64,000 nt of DNA from Ariolimax columbianus (lineage: Eukaryota > Mollusca > Gastropoda > Stylommatophora > Arionidae): contig JAVGWX010000005.1 of assembly GCA_036924085.1 (NCBI GenBank), positions 100,273,672 to 100,337,671 of the forward strand, written 5' to 3'. The notes under the pieces are model-generated. The model had not been told where the DNA came from. It saw nothing but the letters and a program-made list of their open reading frames with translations, and searched no databases. The translations under genes were made by a program, and so were the position numbers. Position 1 is the first letter of the stretch; each line of letters begins with the position of its first letter. Below are positions 12,091 through 22,744 of this stretch, in pieces.

Positions 12091-12380
12091 TGTATGTTGT
12101 TGTTGCTGTATGTCTACTCTTTTCTGCGCCCTGAAAAAGGCGTTAGGTGGCGGGTTGAAGTAGCTTTGCTCTCATCCCGAGCGTGTTGGTGAAGGTGGGG
12201 TGAGGTACTTTAGTCAGTTATGCTAAGCATGGCTTCATCTGCGTTTCACTCAATACTACGGGATTCACGTTGATACTATCCTCGTTTGCTAGAATGCCAC
12301 GAAACAGGTCTGTTTACAGGGAAAACTGCATGGAAATAAGGTGGGAGATATAGTAGTTCCTCACGAGGAAAACGCACAAG
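12091..12380. repeat. Dispersed repeat family 1, copy A
   Basis: The segment starts exactly where the 21-bp array ends. It resembles 24862-25110: both contain TGGCGGGTTGA, TGTAGCTTT or AAGTAGCTTT, CATCCCGAG, TATGCTA, TGACTTCAT or TGGCTTCAT, and TGCC(A)TGAAACAG-like blocks in the same order. It has no coding signal; a non-autonomous transposon or SINE body is the likely source. Orientation is not established. Confidence 0.65.
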
Positions 12381-12720
12381 AAAAACATCTTAGATACTAT
12401 TAGTCGCTTGGCTGCTGAGATTACCAGCGTCGAATTCCAGCAACTTTCTCTCAGAGTTAGACAGATGCCCTAACAGCTTCTTTAAGCAGTAACTACACAT
12501 ATTCATTCATTAACTAGCCATTAACCAATTTTCCAAGCGTCTGAGATCTCGTCTGCAAGTTAGACAGATCATAATGTGTTGAAGCACGTCTACTAGCGAC
12601 ACTTTGAAGTCCCATACGCGGTGGTTGATACAATTAGGAACATCCTGTGTTCGACGAGATACATGGATGGTACACAAGCGTTTAGCAGTAGTATCTGAAT
12701 AATCCAGCGTCTAACAGACA
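12381..12720. other. Unassigned, leading into short arrays
   Basis: No frame or repeat was recognised apart from loose copies of AGCGTCT and GTCTAAC-like motifs that foreshadow the 29-bp array. Confidence 0.35.
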
Positions 12721-12721
12721 T

Positions 12722-12842
12722 ATCTCAAGTATGAGCGTCTTCGCAGAATTATCTCAAGACTCAGCGTCTTCGCAGAATTATCTCAAGAATCACTGTCTTA
12801 GTAGAATTATCTCAAGAATCAGCGTCTTAGCATAATTATCTA
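12722..12842. repeat. 29-bp tandem repeat, about 4 units
   Basis: Unit ATCTCAAGACTCAGCGTCTT plus CGCAGAATT, about four copies with several substitutions. Confidence 0.85.
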
Positions 12843-13000
12843 ATCATTCCAGCGTCCAACTAGAGCCATATTTGACTAGCACAGCGATGCAATTCTTAAA
12901 CGATCACTACATGCCACCGACGACGAGAAGAACAGGACCACGGACGAATCACTTGGGTTGAAGAACATGCCGAATCTTCCATTCTGTGGCAATCAACATA

Positions 13001-13078
13001 ACGGTTCGTCTTTCAAGTAACGGTTCGTCTATCAAGTTACAGTTCGTCTATCAAATTACGGTTCGTTTATCAAGTTGT
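13001..13078. repeat. 19-bp tandem repeat, 4 units
   Basis: Unit ACGGTTCGTCTATCAAGTT repeated four times with single changes. Confidence 0.85.
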
Positions 13079-13311
13079 AGTTAAAACTCAAGTTTCTTTT
13101 AGTTTAGTTTAGTTCATAATTTCTTACAGCCAGACAGGTTTTGATTGAGTGAAGATTGGGGAGTCAGTTGTGAACGAGTAGGTATAAAGTTTGATTGTTG
13201 TGTTTTATTTTCAATTAGTGTCGTAGTTAATTGGTTTGAAGTGAGAATATAGTTAGTGCAGACCATTACACCATCTGCTACGGTAGGTCAGCCAGCTAAA
13301 GCTGCTACAGC

Positions 13312-13470
13312 CTAAGAGACACGACCTGAGACCTCTCGGGGACCCAATAGTCTAAGAGACACGACCTGAGACCTCTCGGGGACCCAACAGTCTAAGGGAC
13401 ACAATCTGAGACCTCTCAGGAGGCCAAATAGTCTAAGGGACACGACCTGAGACCTCTCAGCGGACCTATT
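13312..13470. repeat. 40-bp tandem repeat, 4 units
   Basis: Unit begins TAAGAGACACGACCTGAGAC and continues CTCTCGGGGACCCAATAGTC. The first two copies are nearly identical; the third and fourth are diverged. Confidence 0.9.
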
Positions 13471-13489
13471 AAGGGGCAGACCTATTAAG

Positions 13490-13915
13490 ACCTATTTGGC
13501 AGAACCTTCAAATGAGTTGGAAGGACTATTCACTCAATCTCCCGATAAGGATTATGTCATAGGCGAAGTGGTCACACAGGGGGAATTAATGGAGTATATT
13601 GTCTAAGAGACTAGGTACGCAAAAGACGTCAACACCTTTGACGCTGGTTCAGTCGTAGGTCAAATGGCCAGGACGGGACATTAAACCATCAGATAAAGTG
13701 GTGGGTCTATCGACTGTACTTCAGAAGGAACACTGTTCGCACCTTTATAGAGACGCTCCTTCCAGGTGTTACCGATACCAGACTCCGAATCGGTTATTTC
13801 TACAGGAAATCCGACAAGCGGGTAAGACAGACTAGGCGGGATTCATTATGTCCAGTGTGATTGTCAGCAATCCGACGCGTGTACAGGACGCGTCAATCAT
13901 GGTAAGAGTTCAGAA
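13490..13915 (+). pseudogene. Coding-like decayed segment, unidentified
   Basis: Three consecutive pieces look like protein, though not in one frame. 13511-13603 reads NELEGLFTQSPDKDYVIGEV and on to a stop. 13700-13840 has WVYRLYFRRNTVRTFIE and LLPGVTDTRLRIGYFYRKSD. 13848-13900 is open from MSSVIVSNP. The composition (charged and aromatic, not repeat-like) differs from the shadow frames nearby. CATGGTAAGAG at about 13898-13908 resembles a splice donor. I cannot name the family; a degraded transposon ORF or a pseudoexon are both possible. Confidence 0.3.
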
Positions 13916-13959
13916 TACTAATATTTTTACCTCTCTTCTTACCTCAAACGCTTGTTTCA

Positions 13960-14190
13960 TCTTACTCTGTCCAACAATCACACTCTTGTTTCATTTGACT
14001 CTGTCCAACAATGACACTCTTGTTTCATTTGACTCTGTCCAACAATGACACTCTTGTTTCATTTGACTCTGTCCAACAATCACACTCTTGTTTCATTTGA
14101 CTCTGTCCAACAATCACACTCTTGTTTCATTTGACTCTGTCCAACAATCACACCCTTGTTTTATTTTATTCTGTCCAACAATGACACTCT
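13960..14190. repeat. 34-bp tandem repeat, about 6-7 units
   Basis: Unit TCTGTCCAACAATGACACTC then TTGTTTCATTTGAC. Units alternate CAATGACAC and CAATCACAC; the last is most diverged (TTTATTTTATTC). Confidence 0.93.
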
Positions 14191-14690
14191 TACACAGCTT
14201 CCACATGCGCCCTCATGGTGAGATCCTTCCATTGTACTTTGGTTGGGTTGACCTTTGAGAGCGTCCAAATCTAGCATAGGTACACGCAGACACACACATG
14301 CATCCACGCACTGGTTAATACGTCCTGATATCACACGAAAGGCCGCGGACCGGGGTAGAAAGCGGCGTGCACAGAAGGGTATAGAGAGGCAAACACTTTA
14401 ACCACAAGAAAGAAAGACGAAGTCTTCACAGGCTTTGGTACAACAGCAGGATAGTTTATGAACAGGTAAGGAATTCGTTAACATATTCAGAGAAAGCGAA
14501 CAACATAACCAGAGATCTGACGACTCGAGCAGAAGGGGACAGGACAGCATGAATTGACGCTGCACATAATGAAGGAGCCACGGGGAACAAGAACATAAGA
14601 GATAGATACTCGCTGCATTATTTGATAGTTCGGGAACGACAGAGGAATTCTTGTCTTATATTGTCTTATCCACTTGTGGCGTGGGGAGTT
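14191..14690. other. Unassigned
   Basis: There is a short CACA-rich patch near 14285. Otherwise no repeat or coding signal was recognised before the LINE that ends near 14690. Confidence 0.35.
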
Positions 14691-15915
14691 TTCTGTCATG
14701 AAACAGAAGCGTCGCTTATGTAGACGTCATTCCATGACGATTTAGAACATCCGCAGCATTTCCTATCCATCTAGTTTTCGGTCTACCACGATTGCGAAAA
14801 CCCCATCGCCGTGCGTTATTGGCATGCAGGGGTCGTTGGTCAGGTTGCATTATCATTAGGTTGCCGAACTACTTGATTCTCTCTTCATCAATATATTGAG
14901 AGCAGGGTCTCGCTTCAACTATTCTTCTCACATCTTCATTGCTCATTCTCTCTCTCCTAGTTACGTTGATTGTTTTCTGGAGGCATCTCATCTCACATGT
15001 CGTGATCTTTCTCTAAAGAGTTTTTGTTAGTCCACGTCTGTCGCTGGTAACAGAGAGTTGGCATGAATATACTGTTAACTAGCATTATTTTTGTGGACAT
15101 GTTTATGTTAGGGTGTTTCAATAATGGTGACAGCTGATGTGCAATTGTATTTACTTTTTGCCACCTGATCTCAATTTCTCTATCTAAACCTCCATCCTGT
15201 GTAAAAACGCTTCTCATGTACTTGAACTGCGGCACTTCTTCGATCTTGGTCCCGTTTACCATAATGTTCATGTTTTCAGGCGATCTGCTTATCTGCATAA
15301 TTTCTGTTTTGGATGTGTTAATTCTCAAATTGAATCTTTCACACACAGAGTTGAGCGCAGTTAGACGTTACTGCAGATTATCTTCACTCTTCTAAAGTAG
15401 ACATTGATCATTTACAAAAGGAGTTTATTGAACTGATCAACCTCTGTCCTTTCTTGCTCTGCATTTCTTGGCGTATGCTGCAATTTGGCCTCCCGCGTTA
15501 TTCTGTCCGTATATATGTGTTGAAGAGTAGTGGCGACAACACACACCTTGTCTCACCCGGTTGTTATCTCCCTTGTTTCGGTCAGACCATCTGTTGCTCT
15601 TACTATACTTTGACACCTTTGGTACAGTGCTCTAATATTTTATAATTGCTGCCCATGTACTCCGTAGTCGTCTAGGATGACCCATAGTTTATTTCTGTTC
15701 TACTCTATCGAAAGCCTGTTCTTGATCTATGAAAGCCACGTTGAATTTCTGATAGCACTCGATGTTACTTTCGCTTAGTTGTCTCAGGGTGAATAAAGCG
15801 TCTGTGCAGTTCCTACCCCATCGGAAGTAAAATTGAGCCCCACTCAGCTGTGGTTCTAGGATCGGCCGAATTCTCTGCTCCAGGATTTTCGCGTACAGTT
15901 TGACGGAGGAAGTGC
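14690..15915 (-). mobile_element. Decayed LINE, RT domain to C-terminus
   Basis: On the minus strand the fragment starts near 15910 with LYAKILEQRIRPILEPQLSG (RT fingers) and continues with FIDQEQAFDRV near 15730, matching FIDLEKAFDRV with the first catalytic aspartate kept. The longest frame, 15346-14993, has MCERFNLRINTSKTEIM, QFKYMRSVF, a HQLSPLLKHPNI block and MLVNSIFMPTLCYQRQTW. This is the post-RT segment through the usual LxYGxETWT site, here LCYQRQTW. Beyond a stop, 14830-14710 still reads as a C-terminal GRPKTRW tail with RHGMTST. The FADD region near 15430 is damaged. It is 5'-truncated inside RT and inactive, and resembles the element at 1081-2690. Confidence 0.88.
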
Positions 15916-16384
15916 TAACTTCACAAACTTGCTACATGGCTCACAATAGTCGAAAAAGCCAGGCTATAGAGGGGTTGACTAGAAACTATTCGTATTCAGG
16001 AACAGTCGTCGCTAGACAGGAGAGAGATAGACACGGAAGAGTGGTAACCCTAAAATCATCTTGCCGGATCGAGAACGCTCTTCTACCAGACAAAAAGTGA
16101 CACAAGAGTAGATATAAATCCTGGTTCATTGACCGAAAGATAGAATCATGATAAAGTTAGGCGAGGACATCCACTACCGCAAATACTATTATAGAATCCA
16201 GATACGTTTGCCACCAACGTCCTCACTAGAAGTGATCCGTTTTGTTGTCCTTTCCAGCAGACTCAAGAGCCAGGCCTGTGGAATGTACAACTTCGTTCCT
16301 ACCACTTCTCTCAGTTAATGTCTCACATTCGCTGGGGTCAGTTCGCTGTCCCTTCTACCAGTGAAACCTTCCGGCCAGCTGTGT
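15916..16384. other. Unassigned; one short open frame
   Basis: An open frame at 15900-16100 (66 codons) starts at the junction with the LINE and has no recognised motif. From 16100 to 16384 nothing is recognised. Confidence 0.35.
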
Positions 16385-16800
16385 CTGTAATAGTGAGATT
16401 CCATAATTACAGTTACGAGGAAAGACTTAGAAAAACCGGCCTACAGTTTCTAGAAAAGAGAAGAATTCGAGGTGAATTAATACAGGTTTATAAGATGATC
16501 AGAGGAATGGATAAATTAGACTATGACAAGTTTTTCAAAATGCAACCACCAACAAGAACAATAGGACATAGGTACAAATTAACTAAAGAAAGGTCCAGAT
16601 TAGATATTAGGAGGTATTTTTTTAGCCAGAGAGTGCTGAATGCTTGGAATGCATTGCCACAGGAGGTAGCGGAGGCAGACAAAAATTAATGCATTAAAGA
16701 ATACATTGGATGCACATAGCTTTTAGAGCAAGGTAATATAAATAGAACTGGTTGTATACAGACTCTGCTGAGTCTTCTAAACCAGTATAAAGACGTTTAG
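16385..16800 (+). mobile_element. CR1-like LINE C-terminal tail
   Basis: The frame at 16400-16680 reads YEERLRKTGLQFLEKRRIRG, then ELIQVYKMIRGMDKLD, FFKMQ, RTIGHRYKL and RYFFSQRVLNAWNALPQEV. This is the characteristic tail of CR1/L2-type LINEs (YEERLxxLxLxSLExRRxRGDLIxxYKIL...R.H..KL...R...R..FFSxRVVxxWNxLP). The frame is intact for about 95 codons and breaks at GACAAAAATTAATG, just before the end of the domain. The 3' part to about 16800 ends in CTTCTAAACCAGTATAAAGA. The same tail occurs at 35760-36050. The RT core is missing, so it is a 5'-truncated insertion. Confidence 0.9.
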
Positions 16801-17225
16801 TTAAGTTAATGAATTATGTTTGAGCCTTTATTGGCCTCTTATGCTTTTCGCGAAGCTCCTCCCATCCAGCATGGCCGACGATCACCTAGTACATGTGTCA
16901 CCACCCTGTTAATCGACTCGCAGATAGTGACAGCCTTTGGCTTGTACTGCCTGTCAATATGTCGAGTTCCCATTTCTAGAGCCCCTACCAACTGTACGTT
17001 GAATATCTTGCCCTCAAATCCTAGGCAGCTCAACCCGTACCGATCTTCTTGTATCCTCTAAATACTGCGGCATGGACGGATCTAGTCCCCCACTGAATTC
17101 TTGTTACCCACATATCAGTCTTATGAACTATTCCTCTGAATTAAAACTCTCCCCACAATTGACACAGCCGTCTTAAACGTGTTAAATCTTTAGGACTAAC
17201 GCACCATCATCGTCATAGGCGTCTC
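16801..17225. other. Unassigned
   Basis: Open frames on both strands overlap (16816-17061 plus, 16839-17033 minus). Neither shows motifs or a reason to prefer it. Confidence 0.35.
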
Positions 17226-17229
17226 AGTC

Positions 17230-17950
17230 TTTATAGACCATGCGCGTGGCGCCCTGTAAGTTTTGTCCAGCTCTGTCTCCTGTATTTCGACATTGTCTGC
17301 TATGGCTGTAAAGGTCGATCCGCGAGTGACCATCTCTGCCACAGATCGTACAACCATATTGAGGAGGCTGGCTTTCCTGGCTGTTCCTTGATCTCTTCAG
17401 TCTTTCTCTTTTCTCCGCAGCCAGAAGACCTCTACGAGGGTCAGCAGTGACTATGCCACCTCCAACTGACTATCTCCAGATAGCACGATCCTGAACAATT
17501 TCTTCCTAGCCCTCGGATGGGATGTAGCATGACTTCATGCCCCTCTTGCATATGTCCTTGAATCACAGTGTGGGGCGGCCGATTCTTCTAACTCCAATGT
17601 CTATCTGTCCATAAAGGATTTCCTTTGGCAGCATCTAGTCTTTCACGCGATAAACATATCCCAACCACCGTAGACGTCGTTGGCTGAACATCGAGGATCT
17701 TCTCGAGGAGTTCGAATAGACCCTTTCTACTAACCAAGTCGAAGGCCTTGTTGAGGTCTAGAAACATCATAAAGAGCGACTGGTCTTATTCTCTGCACTT
17801 CTCCTGGATTTGGCGAAGCGAGAAAATCATATCCGTTGTTGATCTACCTACTCTAAAGCCACACTGGGATTCTGGGTACACCTTATCCGCGAGCGTGACC
17901 TCCTTTATTTCATATTTCTTTGGCACCTGAAAATCCGTTGGTGACTTGTC
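17230..17950 (-). mobile_element. LINE with internal deletion and C-terminal zinc finger
   Basis: On the minus strand, 17950-17690 carries the RT block GFRxGRSTTDM (partly frame-shifted), a MMFLDLNKAFDLVSRKGLF palm motif with its catalytic aspartate, and FELLEKI. The rest of RT, including the FADD box, is missing. At about 17690-17240 the sequence jumps to the C-terminal region: a KNRPPHTV and IQGHMQEG stretch, and then near 17357-17294 a C-x2-C-x12-H-x4-C finger (CTICGRDGHSRID), which fits the zinc finger that ends this group of LINEs. The deletion plus frame breaks make it dead. The element at 43470-44650 also ends in such a finger. Confidence 0.82.
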
Positions 17951-18264
17951 AGTATTTGTTACCAACCGTTAGGTTGGTATCCTCTGGAATAAACGATCGC
18001 CTATTTTTAGGACTGGTGGTGGTGTAAGCGTAAATTAAAGCAATGTCGACCCACAGACTATCAGGCGCCAACTATGCCGCTCCGCTAACAATATAACCAA
18101 GACCTGATGTTATAGCCACAAAGTACATTTTTTGCAACATATTCTCTGTGTGGTGTGAATCCCTAGTATTGCTTAAGTAGATTTTTAACTTGAATTTTGC
18201 CCGAGCATCGGCCGTTAAAGCGTACTCTTTTCGATTTCAAACTACTAAGGGATTTTGTAACGGA
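17951..18264. other. Unassigned
   Basis: No motif or repeat recognised. Confidence 0.35.
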
Positions 18265-18410
18265 TGGATGTCTGATCTCACCACTCAGAGATCATGGGAA
18301 TTTTTATTGGAGGATCCCCGTGAAAAAATCCCATTCTCCACCGTGATTTGATCTCGTGACCTCCAGCACCAGAGGCGAACACCTTACCTAGAGACCACTG
18401 ACGATATATA
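18265..18410 (-). mobile_element. Possible decayed tRNA-derived SINE
   Basis: On the minus strand the sequence GTCTCTAGGTAAGGTGTTCG at about 18395 resembles a tRNA-type box A region. GAGATCAAATC (18355-18345) lies where box B should be, with about three mismatches to GGTTCRANNCC. Spacing fits a tRNA head; the body is not defined. Confidence 0.4.
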
Positions 18411-19130
18411 CACAATTAGAGGCTTTCAGTTATAGAGCAAGTCACAAGTCATGGCAGTTATGCAGGTCATTTTCGGCAATGGTGTAGGACGGACCATCAT
18501 CACGCTAGCTGTATAAACTTTGATAATGATTACTTACGTTTTGTCTTTTTTTGGTTAACATTTAAATTGTTTATCATTGTTCATAACGACCCCCGCCTTG
18601 TCTGACAAGTTACAGAGTTACTGTTCTTGCTCCCCTATCGGTACCTGGTAATACACATGTGAATATAAATTATACAGTAGTTGAAACTAAAATTCAAGAT
18701 GAATCCCTGTCTCTACATTTTGACAGTTCCGAGTTTAAATGTCGTTTTAAAAACAATAATTTATGTTAGCATGTTTTCCCTTGACAAAAATGCGGTACCC
18801 TAGACTCGTGATGATGATGATATGTTAATGGGCACTGCGGAGGATGAGGATAATGGAAATGACAACAAAAATGAAATGTTAATAATTTGTTTGGTATCAG
18901 AACACGCATCCAATACAATTAAGGGAAAAAACAAAAATGTTTCAATGGTCCACTGCTCAGCCCTCATCTTCTTTATCTTCTTCTTCCCCTTTGCCTTCTT
19001 CCTCTGCTGCCTTCTCATCATCTTGCTACTCGTCCTCATATGCGCCTTAATCAACAGAATCACCTTCTTCAGCACCATCGCCACCTGTCCGCTCATCTAC
19101 TTCTGATGCCAGGTAATATCGTAAAAGATT
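18411..19130. other. Unassigned; low-complexity part at 18800-19100
   Basis: There is AT-rich sequence to 18790. Then GATGATGATGAT at 18808-18820 and a TTCTTC/CTTCTT-biased stretch at 18960-19060 open frames on both strands. These are compositional, not gene-like. Confidence 0.4.
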
Positions 19131-19199
19131 ACAAACCAAATGCAGGTAAACTATGATGAATGTCTGGTCCTACCTAAGGTAAACATTCGACTCCATTTC

Positions 19200-19477
19200 A
19201 AATCAAGACTGGGGTCCGTCTTCCTGCTAGCTGTTGACTGGATCACGAAGAGCTAAAAGGTAAAGACACTGCCGTCGGGAGTGAAGTGTTACAGCTTTCA
19301 AGATACTAAGCTACAGGTTCGTGATGTGGGAGTCATCAGTTCTTTTCCACGCTGTCTTTTTCCTTCCCTAGCCGTCAGTCAATTTATAAGTAAGTCTACT
19401 GTAGCTGCCGGTAGCGGGAATTGAACGCCTTACCGTTGTCATAAAAAGCGTTGGCTCTGCCACTGCGCTAATCATCG
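19200..19477 (-). mobile_element. tRNA-derived SINE
   Basis: On the minus strand a perfect box A match, TAGCGCAGTGG (19470-19460), is followed by CGTTCAATTCC (19427-19417), one mismatch from the box B consensus GGTTCRANNCC. These are the internal RNA polymerase III promoters of a tRNA-derived SINE. The body extends leftwards to about 19200, but its 3' end is not clear. The sequence cannot fold as an intact tRNA over its full length, so it is not called a tRNA gene. Confidence 0.7.
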
Positions 19478-19975
19478 GTGAAGAAGACGAATACGTTAAA
19501 TGATAATGGCAATAACTGGACTCTGGTGAAGAAACTAGACGATTTGGACTTTCCTAATAACTGGACTCTGGTGAAGAAACTAGAAGATTTGGACTTTCCT
19601 AATAACTGGACTCTGGTGAAGAAACTAGACGATTTGGACTTTCCTAATAACTGGACTCTGGTGAAGAAACTAGAAGATTTGGACTTTCCTAATAACTGGA
19701 CTCTGGTGAAGAAACTAGACGATTTGGACTTTCCTAATAACTGGACTCTGGTGAAGAAACTAGACGATTTGGACTTTCCTAATAACTGGACTCTGGTGAA
19801 GAAACTAGAAGATTTGGACTTTCCTAATAACTTGGCTCTTCTTTTAGAGGACTACCGTCAACAGAAAACTGAAATGGGATGGCTAGAGACGTGGTCTCAT
19901 AAATTAGGCCTGATCATTCACAAAGATAAAACTAGGATTTTGAGTACCAATATTATTGATTATATTCTTATAGAG
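19478..19975 (+). mobile_element. LINE RT scrap containing a 45-bp array
   Basis: The open frame 19478-20035 ends with LALLLEDYRQQKTEMGW and LETWSHKLGLIIHKDKTRIL. This matches the RT region just after the catalytic box (FADDLALLSHxxxxMxxKT...LGLxINKxKTKIM). The upstream part consists of tandem NNWTLVKKLDDLDFP units, which correspond to the segment WTLxxxLDDLDFADD, i.e. the lead-in to the catalytic box itself. The aspartates of FADD are replaced: the array reads DLDFPNN. The frame runs on into G-rich sequence, so its end is artificial. No endonuclease or C-terminus is present. It is a dead fragment, notable for staying in frame across the array. Confidence 0.82.
19508..19830 (+). repeat. 45-bp in-frame tandem expansion of an RT motif
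   Basis: Seven units of 45 bp (15 codons), AATAACTGGACTCTGGTGAA plus 25 more bases. They differ almost only at AGACGA/AGAAGA (Asp/Glu). The near identity indicates recent expansion. Confidence 0.97.
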
Positions 19976-20033
19976 TTGGAGGGGGGGGGGGGGAGTGAAA
20001 GGGAAGAGGGGGTGGGGGTAGGGGGGAGTAGGT
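19976..20033 (+). repeat. G-rich tract, G-quadruplex candidate
   Basis: A run of 14 G at about 19980-19993 is followed by GGG, GAGGGGGTGGGGGTAGGGGG. At least four G-runs of three or more lie within 55 bases on the plus strand, enough for a G-quadruplex on sequence rules. Confidence 0.85.
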
Positions 20034-20085
20034 AATAACCTAGAAAATATAAGCTTATTTACTAACCCGGGAAGCGTCATAGATA

Positions 20086-20216
20086 GGATGGGAGGTACAT
20101 GATGGGAGGTACAGGATGGGAGGTTCAGGGTGGGAGGTACATGATGGGAGGTACATGATGGGAGGTACAGGAGGGGAGGTACACGATGGGAGGTACAGGA
20201 TAGGAGGTACAGGACG
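20086..20216. repeat. 14-bp tandem repeat, about 9 units
   Basis: Unit GATGGGAGGTACAG with variants ATGATGGG, GGAGGGG and GGATAGG. Confidence 0.92.
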
Positions 20217-20321
20217 TGATATCAGACTAAGAATACAGAAGGTGGGGTCGGTCTTTATTGTATTAGCTAATTAATGGACTTACAGAAAAATCAAATCGGA
20301 CTGACAGATCCGGATGTTTAA

Positions 20322-20602
20322 CTACAATCTTATGACAGTACTTCAAGGTTACATTATGACAGTACTTCAAGGTTACATTATGACAGTACTTCAAGGTTTC
20401 ATTATGACAGTACTTCAAGGTCACATTATGACAGTACTTCAAGGTTACATTATGACAGTACTTCAAGGTTATATTATGACAATACTTCAAGGTTACATTA
20501 TGACAGTACTTCAAGGTTACATTATGACAGTACTTCAAGGTTACATTATGACAGTACTTCAAGGTTACATTATGACAGTACTTCAAGGTTACATTATGAC
20601 AT
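20322..20602. repeat. 24-bp tandem repeat, about 12 units
   Basis: Unit ACATTATGACAGTACTTCAA plus GGTT, very homogeneous. As 24 is a multiple of three, open frames appear on both strands (MTVLQGYI and CHNVTLKY). Confidence 0.97.
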
Positions 20603-20667
20603 GTGATGATGTTGGTGGTCCTCATCGACTATTATTAATGCATGAATAGGACAACAGATACACTTAA

Positions 20668-20762
20668 ACAGATGGTGAAAATGTGGATAAACAGATGGTG
20701 AAAAGGTTAATAAACAGACGGTGAAAGGTTCATAAACAGATGGTGAAAAGGTTCATAAACAT
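20668..20762. repeat. 23-bp tandem repeat, about 4 units
   Basis: Unit AGATGGTGAAAAGGTTCATA plus AAC, with small length changes. Confidence 0.85.
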
Positions 20763-20924
20763 ATGCTAATGAAACATTTGTGTTGAAATGATACGGTTTG
20801 GTTGCTAACACTGATTTGTGGAGCAAAAATGAGCAGCTAGCATTAGAAGAGGAGATGAAGAGACAACGTTGGCAATGTATAGAGCAAACGTTTTGTAAAT
20901 GAGAGAATGACATTGTGAATCAGT

Positions 20925-21180
20925 CGTTGTTTTGGAATTCAAAAGTAAAGAAACAGAGAACCCGTCCAAGATACACACGGAGAAGCCAAGGGGGCCGTCC
21001 AAAACACACATGGAGAAGACTGATAGGCCGTCAAAGACACATATGGAGAAGAGACCTTGAGAAAACCACACGAGAGACGCGACAGACGTGGCAGATGTTT
21101 GTCAAGAAAGCGAAAGAAAAAAACAGACTTGGTTTATTTTAGTCGAAGACCAATGCCCAATAGTGGATGACAGGAATTCG
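20925..21180 (+). mobile_element. LINE C-terminal tail with tripled motif
   Basis: The frame 20915-21142 contains GRPKHTWRRLIGRQRHIWRR and DLEKTTRETRQTWQMFVKKA. This fits the end of RTE/jockey-like LINEs (GRPKxTWRRSVxxDLEKxxxTWxxxxxxAxDRxxWRxFVDDL). The motif is tripled: about 33-bp units starting near 20958, 20991 and 21025 each hold CCGTCCAA(A)ACACA-GGAGAAG. The frame then fails; CCAATGCCC and GATGACAG near 21150 correspond to the last residues in another frame. No RT core is present. Confidence 0.75.
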
Positions 21181-22225
21181 ACTGGCGGATTGATTTTGTT
21201 GTATATTTTAAAAGGCTATTATGTTAGATGCATATTGTTAGGGGTTAGTTTTACTGGGCTGTTGTCTGAGGACTATTTTGTCGGAGATATTATAGGAGAC
21301 CTATTAAGTGATTGGGATGTTGTATAGTTGTTGTTGTTTTTTTTTGGGGGGGGGGGGGTGGGGAGGACTGTTTATGCGACTTGTTTTAGAAGTGCTGTTG
21401 ATTATACTGCTTAGATGGACTATTTTGTTAGATCTATGTTGTCGGCACTAATGTTTACGGTTGAAAATTTGTCATAGCCTAATTAGACAAGTACTGGTTG
21501 GTACATTTTCAGCAGCAGGTTGAGTGGTATGGATGTCCATTTTTTAAGCACGAAGACATGCCTTCAATATCTCGGTTAGGCACACGCTATTTATTCTATC
21601 AGAGGTAACTTGAAAACCTAGCCTGTACAGTGCGCGACGACTGCAGACGCAGGCGACTTTTATTGTTCAGATCTAAAAATATTCATGGTGAATGCTAGCA
21701 ATGAGAATAAACGTCGGTTTGCGCCCATGCTGCTTGCTCTGTCAGGGACGTTTGATGAGGTCATGTTTGACGAGTTATCCTTACATATATTGACACAGTT
21801 CTCACACACCAGGTCCTCAGTTAGACAGACAACATGGCCACCAGTTGAAGTACACAAATAATAACCAGAAAATACCAGACCAGACATCTTATAAACAGAT
21901 ATTCAAACACTCGCCTGCAAGCTGTTTATCATCGCTACATTCTTAAAGAGACCTGAGTTACTGAACGTTGATGACTCAAATATTGTAGAGTTCTGTCCCT
22001 TTACACTAGGTTGTGGAAAGGCGATAACTCGTGTTTGAACAGAGTTATCCAGCTCAAAATAATTACAAAAATGTTTGCTACTTGCCTTCAACTGTCTTTG
22101 CCCAATATGAAATTCGGTAAATTTCCTTCAGGAAATTGAGATTAGATTGCTGAACAGTAATGAAAAATCAGTCCGACTATACTGTCGGCCAACATCAACA
22201 TGTAGCAACGAATATCACATCCAGA
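21181..22225. other. Unassigned about 1 kb
   Basis: A T9G12 tract lies at about 21337-21358. The rest is AT-rich single-copy-looking sequence. Open frames at 21660-21887 and 21903-22091 (minus) have no recognisable features. Confidence 0.4.
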
Positions 22226-22229
22226 CAAT

Positions 22230-22640
22230 ACATTCACCAATATATGTCTCTGTCACAATTAGCTAAGAGTATTACATTCAGATCATTGACCTTCACCAAT
22301 ATATGTCTCTGTCACAAGTAACTAAGAGTATTACATTCAGATCATTGACCTTCACCAATATATGTCTCTGTCCCAAGTAGCTAAGAGTATCCCATTCAGA
22401 TTATAAAGAATCACCAACAGATGTCTCCTTCACATGTAACTAAGAGTATCCCATCCAGACTATAAAGAATCACCAACAGGTGTCTCCGTCACATGTAACT
22501 AAGAGTATCCCATCCAGACTATAAAGAATCACCAACAGATGTATCCGTCACATGTAACTAAGAGTATCACATCCAGACTATAAAGAATCACCAACAGATG
22601 TCTCCGTCACAAGTAACTACAAGTGTAACATTCAGACGGT
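22230..22640. repeat. 59-bp minisatellite, about 7 units
   Basis: Unit: ATGTCTCTGTCACAAGTAAC, TAAGAGTATTACATTCAGAT and about 19 more bases. There are two subtypes: ATCATTGACCTTCACC in the first three units, and CTATAAAGAATCACCAAC in the later ones. Confidence 0.93.
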
Positions 22641-22744
22641 GGAGAGGGACTGTTAGTCATTTGCTTTTACATAATCTGTGGAGAGTAATGGTGATATAAA
22701 TCAATGTGAAGTGTAGAGTGAGGCAGTAAACAGAGAGAACATAG

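Noticed and set aside
18800..19106. Two opposite open frames of 94-98 codons
   Set aside because: The stretch is TTC/CTT-biased low complexity; both frames are compositional.
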